A stretch of DNA of 64,000 nt from Gammaproteobacteria bacterium (GTDB lineage Bacteria > Pseudomonadota > Gammaproteobacteria > Steroidobacterales > Woeseiaceae), in NCBI GenBank assembly GCA_029862045.1, contig JAOTYE010000016.1, forward strand, positions 1-64,000. Reading direction: 5' to 3'. The notes beneath the pieces are model-generated. The model saw only the letters and a list, made by a program, of their open reading frames with translations, had not been told where the DNA came from and ran no database searches. The position numbers and the translations under genes were made by a program. Of this stretch, positions 1 through 7,071 are shown piece after piece; the first letter of the stretch is position 1, and the number at the start of each line of letters is the position of its first letter.

Positions 1-73
1 GGCCCGGCACGAGCGTGGCCAGGATGCCGAGGCGACAGGGGGCGCTGATCATTTCGTCGAAGTGAAGATTCAC
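1..73 (-). CDS. Winged-helix transcriptional regulator, N-terminal fragment (partial)
   Basis: Reading the minus strand from a GTG at 73 gives about 24 residues before the window edge, starting MNLHFDEMISAPCRLGILAT. The pattern of a short acidic start, then A-P-x-R-L-x-I-L-A-x-L, is typical of the first helix of small winged-helix DNA-binding regulators in the ArsR/MarR fold group that occur near metabolic or transport genes. An internal ATG at 52 is an alternative start. The rest of the gene lies outside the window, so the recognition helix cannot be checked. The call rests on this short motif only. Confidence 0.5.
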   Translation of the reverse strand, partial: MNLHFDEMISAPCRLGILATLVPG

Positions 74-255
74 GGTCTAATTAACTTTATTTCACGAAGT
101 ATCAGGCCTTGAATGGCTCTGTGTCAAGCACTACACATGGGCAGAAAGGGACTTAACTTCATATTGTGAAGTCTATGGCTCATGATACCGGTCGGAGAAA
201 GGCAATAGTATCGATGCAGACGAATCCGGCCGCTGGCGCATCTGAATATTAGAGT
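74..255. promoter_or_regulatory. Divergent intergenic region between the regulator fragment and the first plus-strand gene
   Basis: This 182-bp stretch separates two divergent genes. It contains an AT-rich part at about 78-100 (TAATTAACTTTATTTC) that is the best place for promoter elements of the leftward regulator gene. No clear operator palindrome, riboswitch or small gene was seen. A minus-strand reading frame runs into it from the next gene but is a shadow of that gene. Confidence 0.3.
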
Positions 256-933
256 ATGAATATCGCCGACATCGATCCATCTGAGCCTACCGCCTGGCAG
301 CGAAAAGCGCGGCCCAGGCTGACGGCGTGTATCGCGCTGGCGGCGCTGCTGATCGGGGCGGTTGTCATTCTCACGCGCTTCGATGTCGATGTTGAAGAGG
401 TCCTGGAACTCGAGGTTCAGCTGTTTACAGCGGAACCTGAAACGGTCCCTGAGCCCGCGGAGAACGAGCCCGAAGCGGTCCTCCCGCTCGAGCCGCCTGA
501 AGAACTCCTGAGACCGCTGGAAGCCGTTGTCGAGAATCCACAGGTTGAGCAAGAGCCTGTGGCGCAAGGAGACTGGCATGCGCAGATCGATGACGTCGTC
601 AGAGCGACCGTTGCCGAGCAGCTGAATCGTGCTTCGGTCAACCCGGCGTTCGACGCAAAGCGCAGACGGGCCGCCGTGAAGTTCGCGCCATCGAGAGCCC
701 CGCAGAGGAAGCCGATCTGGGAAAACGTCGAAACGGATCAGATGGGCCGCAAGATCCTCGTGAGCGGCGACTGTCATCGGGTTGTCGACGACCCGAGCGC
801 AGCTAACAACGATATTTTCCGGACCTTTCAGCAGTACATTGTCTATTGCACGAAGCAGAAGTCAGGAAGGCAAGAGCAACCCTGGGTAGAAGAGATTCGG
901 GATCGCCATAACTACCTGGCGCAGCAAGGGTGA
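256..933 (+). CDS. Hypothetical single-pass membrane protein with acidic, proline-rich region
   Basis: The 225-residue protein has a short basic N-terminus, one transmembrane helix at about residues 24-41, then an acidic Pro/Glu-rich stretch at about 42-100 and a more basic C-terminal part containing two cysteines (a CHRVV segment and an IVYCTKQ segment). This type II layout, a membrane anchor followed by an extended acidic linker, resembles periplasm-spanning anchors such as TonB-like proteins, but no TonB C-terminal domain is recognisable. It ends one base before the convergent PfkB kinase gene. Function is unknown; it is a real gene judging by its start and by the poor composition of opposing frames. 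Confidence 0.6.
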   Translation: MNIADIDPSEPTAWQRKARPRLTACIALAALLIGAVVILTRFDVDVEEVLELEVQLFTAEPETVPEPAENEPEAVLPLEPPEELLRPLEAVVENPQVEQEPVAQGDWHAQIDDVVRATVAEQLNRASVNPAFDAKRRRAAVKFAPSRAPQRKPIWENVETDQMGRKILVSGDCHRVVDDPSAANNDIFRTFQQYIVYCTKQKSGRQEQPWVEEIRDRHNYLAQQG

Positions 934-934
934 G

Positions 935-1918
935 TTACTCGAACGGATAGTCGTCGAGCAGCCCTGGCTCGATTCGTGCGCCGACCTGCTGGATGACGGT
1001 GGTGCCGCAAAACGTGCCAATCTTCGCGCACTCGGCCAGCGGATAATCGTTGACCCAGCCATACAGGAACCCGGCCGTGTAAGCGTCGCCCGCGCCGGTC
1101 GTATCGATGACTTCGTCGACAGCCGTCGCCTCCTGAACAAACCTTTCGTCACCGTGCACGATTACCGAGCCTTTCTCCGAGCGAGTGATCGCAAACAGAT
1201 TGTCGTAGTCGTGCAGCGATTTCAGCGTGTCCGCAAACGATTCTGTTTGCAGGAGCGCGTTCACCTCATCTTCATCGGCGACGACAATGTCCACGCCGTT
1301 TCGAATCGCATGTTCAAATGAATCGCGGTGTCGCTCGACACAGAAAGAATCCGACAGCGATAGCACAACCGTCGTGCCGTTTGTCGCGGCGATATCGACA
1401 GCCTTCTGTGTCAACGCCGGGCCTTCGGGCAGGTCCCAGACGTAGCCCTCGATCAGGACTGCCTTGGGCGCGCCAACGGATTCGGCCGTGATGTCATCAA
1501 CACTCAATTCAAGACAAGCACCCAGGTAGGTTTGCATCGTGCGTTGTCCATCCGGACTGATCAGGATGTGGCTGCGAGCGGTAGGCGCTCCATCAGGTCC
1601 TGGCTTGAGTCGAATGTCGACGCCGAGCGAGCGCATGTCGTGATTGAATATCGCGCCGAGCTGGTCTGCCTTGACGCGACCGATATACGCTGCCGACCCA
1701 CCAAGATTCGCGAAACCGGCAATCGTGTTGGCAACGGATCCGCCCGACATTTCCATCGCAGGGCCCATCATCGAGTAAATTTCGCGCGCGCGTTGCTTGT
1801 CAATCAACGTCATTGAACCCGGAACTGCGCGGATTTTGACGAGAAAATCGACTTCGATATGGGCGAGCACATCGACGATCGCGTTACTGATGCCCAGAAG
1901 GTGAACGGGTTGATTCAT
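935..1918 (-). CDS. PfkB-family carbohydrate/nucleoside kinase (adenosine kinase-like)
   Basis: A 327-residue ribokinase-fold enzyme that would transfer phosphate from ATP to a sugar or nucleoside in the cytoplasm. The N-terminal glycine motif SGGSVANT is at residues 58-65, and the C-terminal PfkB signature DTTGAGDA, which holds the catalytic Asp and the anion hole, is at 272-279. The N-terminus (LLGISNAIVDVLA) matches the proteobacterial group usually annotated as adenosine kinase. The reading frame is open further upstream to 2260, but the ATG at 1918 gives the normal family N-terminus. The substrate is an inference. A purine nucleoside would suit the purine genes in this window. Confidence 0.9.
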   Translation of the reverse strand: MNQPVHLLGISNAIVDVLAHIEVDFLVKIRAVPGSMTLIDKQRAREIYSMMGPAMEMSGGSVANTIAGFANLGGSAAYIGRVKADQLGAIFNHDMRSLGVDIRLKPGPDGAPTARSHILISPDGQRTMQTYLGACLELSVDDITAESVGAPKAVLIEGYVWDLPEGPALTQKAVDIAATNGTTVVLSLSDSFCVERHRDSFEHAIRNGVDIVVADEDEVNALLQTESFADTLKSLHDYDNLFAITRSEKGSVIVHGDERFVQEATAVDEVIDTTGAGDAYTAGFLYGWVNDYPLAECAKIGTFCGTTVIQQVGARIEPGLLDDYPFE

Positions 1919-2038
1919 GATGCTCCAAACGAGGCTAAAAACGGCGCATAGCCTACCACTGACGAGCAGGCTACGCTTGTGATTTGCTGTAACGAAAACC
2001 GGACGGTATCTTGTCGCATCGAGGAGCGGAGAGGTGTA

Positions 2039-2689
2039 ATGCGAAAATCGGGCGGGCTGCTGATACCCCTGACTTTGATCGTTGTGTATTACGGCTTCTG
2101 GATTGGTCTGATAACGTATCTGCTGTCGCGGTTCCCTGTGCTTAATGAGTACTTTCCGATAGGTGGAATAGGCTACCTTGCCGCGTCGAATGTCGATTCG
2201 TTTGAGCCCATTTATTCGAGTGTCGATGAGACGGTGTTGTCGCCGCACGGCCCATTGCAACTCGCCATGGCCAGCGTCGGTGCGATCATCTTGACCGTGC
2301 CTGTCTCGTGGGTCTATTTCATCACCAGCCGTGCCAGGAAGATCGATCAGTCTTTTCTGCAGACCATAGTAATTTTGCCAGTGGTTGTGACGGGCATTGC
2401 GATGATCGTTCTCAATAGTCTGGCGCTTGCTTTCAGCCTGGCAGGAATTGTCGCTGCAGTCCGGTTTCGATTTTCGCTAAGCCAGCCTTCGGACGCGATG
2501 TACATATTCGCCGGGATCGGCATCGGACTCGGGTCCGGCATCGGCGCGCTTGGGGTAGCAACGGTGATCTCCTGCGCGTTCGTCCTCGCGACGCTGGTCA
2601 TCTGGAAGCTCGAGTACGGCAAGACGCTGGCAGGACCTTTTCTGACGATGTTGACCAGAAGAGATGCCGGCGAGGATGACTACGATTAG
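2039..2689 (+). CDS. DUF4956 family membrane protein
   Basis: The 216-residue protein has an N-terminal membrane helix, a periplasmic stretch of about 50 residues, and then a block of three to four hydrophobic segments containing the DUF4956 pattern: LAGIVAAVRFRF followed by an Asp-Ala pair and a glycine-rich helix (GIGIGLGSGIGALG). The family is integral to the membrane and of unknown function, and is often found beside VTC-like polyphosphate polymerase or CotH genes; a CotH-like gene lies two genes downstream here. The ATG at 2039 is preferred over 1979 because GAGGAGCGGAGAGG precedes it and the extra 20 residues look random. It overlaps the next gene by 26 bp. Confidence 0.8.
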   Translation: MRKSGGLLIPLTLIVVYYGFWIGLITYLLSRFPVLNEYFPIGGIGYLAASNVDSFEPIYSSVDETVLSPHGPLQLAMASVGAIILTVPVSWVYFITSRARKIDQSFLQTIVILPVVVTGIAMIVLNSLALAFSLAGIVAAVRFRFSLSQPSDAMYIFAGIGIGLGSGIGALGVATVISCAFVLATLVIWKLEYGKTLAGPFLTMLTRRDAGEDDYD

Positions 2690-3653
2690 TAACCGCAGCA
2701 TCCTGTTGGTTCACGGCCGGGACTTCAAACCGGCTGAGCAACCGTTGATGGATATCTCGATGGCCGCGCTGAGAGCCGGTGTCGAGCGTGATTACCCGGC
2801 TCACGTTGAGGCGCTTGATGACGTCTATAAGGACATTGCTTATTACGGCGACCTCACGAACACGCTGCTCGAGTCGCGTGGCCAGCGTTATGATGAGTCG
2901 CTCGACCTGGGTGATCGCAACAACGCCCTGAATAGTCTGCGCAGCATTGCGGCTCGCAAGCGTTTCGGCATCCGGCAATATGACAGCCTTCCTGGCAAGT
3001 CCGCGCTGCGCGAGTTCGTCGCCGATATCGCAGCGCCGCTACTCGGCGCAATCGGCCTGACGATGCCGTTGATCTCAAGCGTCTCCAAGGATTGTGCGGA
3101 GTATCTGGCCGGCCAGTCCGATTATGCGGACAAGGTGCGACAGCGCGTGCGCGACAAGCTCTGTGAGATGTTGGATCGCGGCGGCAATGTCATGCTGATT
3201 ACACATGGCCTGGGTTGTGTGGCGGGCTACGATGTACTGTGGGAGTTATCCCACGACCCGCAGTACAGGCAGCGCTACGAGAATTCGAAAGTCGATGCCT
3301 GGCTGACACTGGGCGCGCCGCTTGGTGACAACCATATTCGAAAGCGGTTATTCGGGGCGAAAGAAAAATTGGCGGCGCGCTTCCCGACGAACGTGATCTC
3401 CTGGCACAACGTTGCTGCCGAGGACGACTATTGCTGTCATGACAATACGCTGGCGGATGACTTCAGGAAGATGATGGATCGACGCCTGGTCAGCGCCGTA
3501 CATGACTATCAAATCTACAATCTCGCCGTTCGATACGGCAAGTCCAATCCACACAGTTCGGTGGGTTATTACATTCATCCACGCGTGGCGAAGATCGTTG
3601 CAGACTGGATCCAGTCAGGCCGAATTCAAGAGGCGCCTAAATACACCTTGTAG
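2664..3653 (+). CDS. Alpha/beta-hydrolase-like protein with the nucleophile serine replaced by glycine
   Basis: A 329-residue protein of the PGAP1/lipase-like alpha/beta fold. The N-terminal strand ILLVHGRDF gives the oxyanion-hole region. The nucleophile elbow reads THGLG at residues 180-184, where active relatives have H-S-x-G. The gene at 62323 in this same window is a clear paralogue that keeps the serine (AHSMG). Aligning the two places Asp255 and His297 opposite the paralogue's Asp and His, so only the nucleophile is lost. The codon is GGC, one base from AGC (Ser). It is therefore probably a non-catalytic or binding relative. The start is uncertain (ATG 2664 or 2676). Its 3' end overlaps the convergent gene by 17 bp. 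Confidence 0.75.
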   Translation: MPARMTTISNRSILLVHGRDFKPAEQPLMDISMAALRAGVERDYPAHVEALDDVYKDIAYYGDLTNTLLESRGQRYDESLDLGDRNNALNSLRSIAARKRFGIRQYDSLPGKSALREFVADIAAPLLGAIGLTMPLISSVSKDCAEYLAGQSDYADKVRQRVRDKLCEMLDRGGNVMLITHGLGCVAGYDVLWELSHDPQYRQRYENSKVDAWLTLGAPLGDNHIRKRLFGAKEKLAARFPTNVISWHNVAAEDDYCCHDNTLADDFRKMMDRRLVSAVHDYQIYNLAVRYGKSNPHSSVGYYIHPRVAKIVADWIQSGRIQEAPKYTL

Positions 3654-4686
3654 CGATTTCCCGATCGGCCCGTTTCGGGTTATTGATCGTGTCGTAGAAT
3701 TCCTCGATGAAGCGCAAGATATAACGGCGGGTAGTCGATGACAGTTCCTGCTGCTCATCGACCAGCGACTCGATGTCACTTTGATGGGCCTGAAACAGCT
3801 GCATCGTCGCCGCCAACTGGTCGTTGTTGACACAGCGCCCACGATAGAGTCGCTCGCTTACTGTGCGCAAGCTGAAACGAGGGTTTGGCTCCGAATGCGG
3901 TGCATTGACCAGTCCGGTCTGGTCAAAGTCGAAAGGAATCGTGTAGTGCAGACCATCCTTGCTCGCGAACAGCGCCTGATTGTGGCAACAGTCCTCGTCA
4001 GGAGCTGTGGCAATCGGCGAAAAATCGGTATTGCCAATCAAGTACTGAAACACCGATGCGAGATTCAGGTCCGCCGGGCGCAATTCCTCAATGCGGGCCT
4101 TTTCGATGGCTAACGGTTTTCCCCCGATACGCTTGCCGAGTCTGTCCTTGTGCTCGATCAGGATGGCATAACTTTCGGCATCCCGTGTGGCGTCCGTATA
4201 CACGTATCTGATTTTCAAGAGTCGTACCTGAAAACTCCTGTCGGTCAGCAGATTAAGGATGCGGTAAGCCAGATATTCGCTGACAACGGATTGCTCGTAC
4301 CGCTGCGCCTTGTTGCGGCAGTGCGTGACCAGTTTGAGCTTGTCTTGTTTGTGGAACAAGGTGTCCTTGGTCTGCGACTTCTTGAAGTTAAGACGTAACG
4401 GTGGAAAGGTGCAGATGTCAGGGTTGCGGCGCCAGCGTCCACGCGTGCGGACGGCGACGTCGAACTCAACGGGACTGCCGTCTTCTGCTGTGAAACGGAA
4501 CTTCCCTGCGGTCTCTTCTTCGTCCGGCCTGTCCTTGGAGAGCATGGCAAACGGTGCCTCGAGTTCCACTTCAAGCGTGTCATGGCTGCCGAACAAGGGA
4601 TCATGATCCTTGATATCCTGTGCATTGGCCGCCAAAGCCATAGGGAACAACGCAACAATGGTCGCAGTCCAATAACGAAATGACAT
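3637..4686 (-). CDS. Secreted CotH-like (protein kinase-like fold) hypothetical protein
   Basis: The 349-residue product starts with a signal peptide of about 22 residues ending ALAANA, so it should reach the periplasm. The N-terminal part (about 30-110) is a beta-rich segment with R-T-R-G-R-W-R-R. The C-terminal half has the marks of a CotH-type kinase-like fold: a conserved RNKAQRYEQSVVSEYLAYR helix, a lysine in the YAILIEHKDRL strand, an FQYLIGNTD catalytic-loop-like segment near 220, and a metal-loop-like PFDFDQTGL. This belongs to a widespread bacterial family usually annotated as hypothetical. Activity is not established. The start at 4686 gives the signal peptide; the open frame continues upstream. 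It is divergent from the phosphoesterase gene. Confidence 0.65.
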   Translation of the reverse strand: MSFRYWTATIVALFPMALAANAQDIKDHDPLFGSHDTLEVELEAPFAMLSKDRPDEEETAGKFRFTAEDGSPVEFDVAVRTRGRWRRNPDICTFPPLRLNFKKSQTKDTLFHKQDKLKLVTHCRNKAQRYEQSVVSEYLAYRILNLLTDRSFQVRLLKIRYVYTDATRDAESYAILIEHKDRLGKRIGGKPLAIEKARIEELRPADLNLASVFQYLIGNTDFSPIATAPDEDCCHNQALFASKDGLHYTIPFDFDQTGLVNAPHSEPNPRFSLRTVSERLYRGRCVNNDQLAATMQLFQAHQSDIESLVDEQQELSSTTRRYILRFIEEFYDTINNPKRADREIATRCI

Positions 4687-4749
4687 CACTACCCCGAAAT
4701 ACCGGTACATTCTGCAAGACGCACTAATTCTAGTAGGGAATGAACAATA

Positions 4750-6570
4750 TTGCATAAGCAAGTTCGACAATTGACGCTGGCGGTCGTCGCTGTCGTTGTA
4801 TTCGCGATGCCGGCGAGGGCCGGTCAGTGGCAGTTCGATGATATCGAGCGTGTGGTTGCTATCACCGACATTCACGGCGCGTTCGGCCCCATGGTGCGGG
4901 CGCTGCAGAACGCCGAAGTGGTCGACGAGGCATTGGCCTGGTCTGGAGGGAAGGCCCATCTGGTTATCGTCGGGGACACTCTCGATCGCGGACCCAGTTC
5001 GCGCGATGCAATGGACCTCTTAATGCGTCTGGAGGGTGAGGCGGCCGAAGCTGGTGGCAAGGTACATGTTCTGATTGGCAACCATGAGGCGATGAATCTC
5101 GTTGGCGATCTGCGATACGTGTCAAGCGCAGAGTATGCGGCGTTCGCGGAGGAGGAGCTTGCTGCAGATCGCGAGCACTGGTTTTCTGCCTACACGCAAA
5201 ACCGGGCGTCCGGCGACGATAGTCCCGAGGGCCTGCGCATTCTGTTTAACCAGAAATACCCAGCCGGCTTTTTTGCCCATCGTCGTGCGTTTTCAAGCAA
5301 TGGCAAGTATGGCGAATGGTTGTTGTCGAAGCCGGTCGTCGTCGTTATCAATGGCACGGCATTCGTGCATGGCGGCCTCTCTCCAATGATTGGTGAAATA
5401 GGGCTCGACGGTGTCAATGGGAGATTGCGCAGTGAAATGGTCGAGTATGTGCGTCAGCTAGAGGTCTTGTTCGAAGCGGGTGCCCTGTTGCCAACCGACA
5501 GCTTTCACAATCATCCCGCGCTATTGCAGGCGTTCATTCCGCCCCTTGATACGCAAGTTGACGTCCTGCAGGCGATCAAGGCCGTGCAGAAACTCAACGA
5601 TTCGAATTTACATGCACTTGACGGGCCGCTCTGGTATCGCGGCAACGTGGTATGCAGCGAGCTGGTCGAAGCGGACAAGATTGCTGCCACGCTGCAGGCT
5701 ATCGATGCGACGCGCGTCGTAGTCGGTCACACGCCGACTCCGGGTCGTCGCGTGCTCGAACGTCTCGATGGCCGTGTCATCGAGATCGACACCGGTATGC
5801 TCAATGACTATTACGGCGGCAAGGCAAGTGTCCTGATTATCGATCGGGGCCAGCTTGCGGTAATCACCGAGAATGACAGCGAGCCGGTTTTGCCGCTGCC
5901 ACACCCACGTGCGGTGGGTGCACGGCCGGGCGGAAGTCTGTCCAATGAGGAAATCGAGCAATTGCTGGCGCATGGCGACATCGTGGCAACGAGTGAAGAC
6001 GCGTTGGGCCGGAAATTCGTGACCTTGACCGACGGCGAGCGGACCCTTGAAGCCTTTTCTCAAAAACGAGCTGGCCGCGGGTTTTATCCAGAGGTCGCCG
6101 CCTATCGTCTCGATCTGCTGCTGGGGCTCGAGATGGTGCCGGTCGCGGTCAGGCGCGAGATCGGTGGTGCTGACGGGTCTTTGCAGTTTCGTCCGAAAAA
6201 CTGGATTGACGAACTCGAACGTTCGCGTGAAGGCAGGGGCGGTTCTGCGTGGTGCCCCCTCGATGAGCAGTGGAATGCGATGTTCGTCTACGACGCCCTG
6301 ACCTATAACATGGGCCGGAGCGGAAAAAACGTGCTCTACAACCTGGATATGTGGCAATTGATGCTGATTGGGCACGACAGAGCGTTTGTCGCAAAGCGCG
6401 GCACACCGCAACACCTGGAGTCGGTGCCTTTCCTGGTTGGCCAGGGGTGGAAAGACGCATTATCGTCACTTTCTGACGAGGTACTTGAAGAACGGCTCGG
6501 CGACGTTCTCAGTGAGAGGCGACTACGTTCGTTAGCAACTCGCCGGGACGAGTTGCTGGAACACCCGTAG
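4750..6570 (+). CDS. Secreted calcineurin-like phosphoesterase with C-terminal kinase-like domain
   Basis: The 606-residue protein begins at TTG with a signal peptide ending near ARAG (residue 25). Residues 35-380 form a metallophosphoesterase domain of the PPP/Shewanella-like type: DIHG at 40-43, GDTLDRG at 75-81, GNHE at 110-113, then VHGGLSP and VVGHTPT metal-ligand histidine motifs. Residues from about 415 to 606 are a second domain with a kinase-like layout: AYRLDLLLGLEMVPV, NMGRSGKN near 520 and LIGHDRAF near 539. In related kinase-like families the last two motifs normally carry aspartates (DR..GN and LIDH), which here are glycines, so this domain may be catalytically dead. A signal peptide and AGGG 11 bp upstream support the TTG start. 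Confidence 0.8.
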   Translation: MHKQVRQLTLAVVAVVVFAMPARAGQWQFDDIERVVAITDIHGAFGPMVRALQNAEVVDEALAWSGGKAHLVIVGDTLDRGPSSRDAMDLLMRLEGEAAEAGGKVHVLIGNHEAMNLVGDLRYVSSAEYAAFAEEELAADREHWFSAYTQNRASGDDSPEGLRILFNQKYPAGFFAHRRAFSSNGKYGEWLLSKPVVVVINGTAFVHGGLSPMIGEIGLDGVNGRLRSEMVEYVRQLEVLFEAGALLPTDSFHNHPALLQAFIPPLDTQVDVLQAIKAVQKLNDSNLHALDGPLWYRGNVVCSELVEADKIAATLQAIDATRVVVGHTPTPGRRVLERLDGRVIEIDTGMLNDYYGGKASVLIIDRGQLAVITENDSEPVLPLPHPRAVGARPGGSLSNEEIEQLLAHGDIVATSEDALGRKFVTLTDGERTLEAFSQKRAGRGFYPEVAAYRLDLLLGLEMVPVAVRREIGGADGSLQFRPKNWIDELERSREGRGGSAWCPLDEQWNAMFVYDALTYNMGRSGKNVLYNLDMWQLMLIGHDRAFVAKRGTPQHLESVPFLVGQGWKDALSSLSDEVLEERLGDVLSERRLRSLATRRDELLEHP

Positions 6571-6616
6571 CAGGCCGCCGGCGCCTGGGGCATGCAGCCA
6601 GCGTGCGACCAAACGG

Positions 6617-7060
6617 CTAGTCCATCACCGCAATACACTCGATTTCAGTGCGCGCGTTTAGCGCCAGGCCGCTCACGCCAAGCGCGCTGCGCGCCGGCTT
6701 GTTCGGGAAAAACGTCGTGTAGACCTCGTTCATCGCTGCCCACTCGGATATGTCTGCCAGAAAGACCGTGCATTTCACGACTTTGTCCATTGACGAACCA
6801 AAGGTCTCAAGCGTTTGCGAGATGTTCTCGAGGGTTTTCCGTGTTTCGGGCTGAATGCCGCCCTCGACAAGCGCACCAGCCTCGCGGTCGTAACCGATCT
6901 CGCCAGAGACGAACAGTAGATTGTCGACACGCACGGCCGAGGAAAACGGCATATCCATGTCTTCGGTACCGGGCGCATTAAGCCACTCGACTTCGGTATC
7001 GAGTGTAACTTCGCAACCCATGACCATTAGTGCAACAAGACCCGTTACAAGATTTTTCAT
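6617..7060 (-). CDS. RidA/YjgF-family protein exported as a lipoprotein
   Basis: A 147-residue protein with a lipoprotein signal (MKNLVTGLVALMVMGC), so Cys17 would be lipidated. The remaining part is a RidA/YjgF fold: FVSGEIGYD, a QTLETFGSSMDKVVKCTVFL segment and the family C-terminus with R-S-A-L-G-V and E-I-E-C-I-A-V. The arginine of the imine-binding site is present in PARSALGV. RidA enzymes hydrolyse reactive enamines/imines in the cytoplasm; an exported form is unusual. It is the last gene of the GMC dehydrogenase operon, starting 11 bp after it, so it may deal with a product of that enzyme in the periplasm. Confidence 0.85.
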   Translation of the reverse strand: MKNLVTGLVALMVMGCEVTLDTEVEWLNAPGTEDMDMPFSSAVRVDNLLFVSGEIGYDREAGALVEGGIQPETRKTLENISQTLETFGSSMDKVVKCTVFLADISEWAAMNEVYTTFFPNKPARSALGVSGLALNARTEIECIAVMD

Positions 7061-7071
7061 TGTTGTCTCCC

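Noticed and set aside
124..777. A 217-codon minus-strand frame opposite the first membrane-protein gene
   Set aside because: It is arginine-rich with no domain and lies opposite a gene with a convincing membrane helix; it is a GC-driven shadow.
5608..6414. A 268-codon minus-strand frame inside the phosphoesterase gene
   Set aside because: It lies antisense to a clear two-domain protein and shows no signal, domain or ribosome-binding site.
6571..6616. Possible terminator (CAGGC/GCCTG, 5 bp) between the phosphoesterase and RidA genes
   Set aside because: The stem is short and no T-tract follows; it also lacks the conserved loop of the hairpin family.
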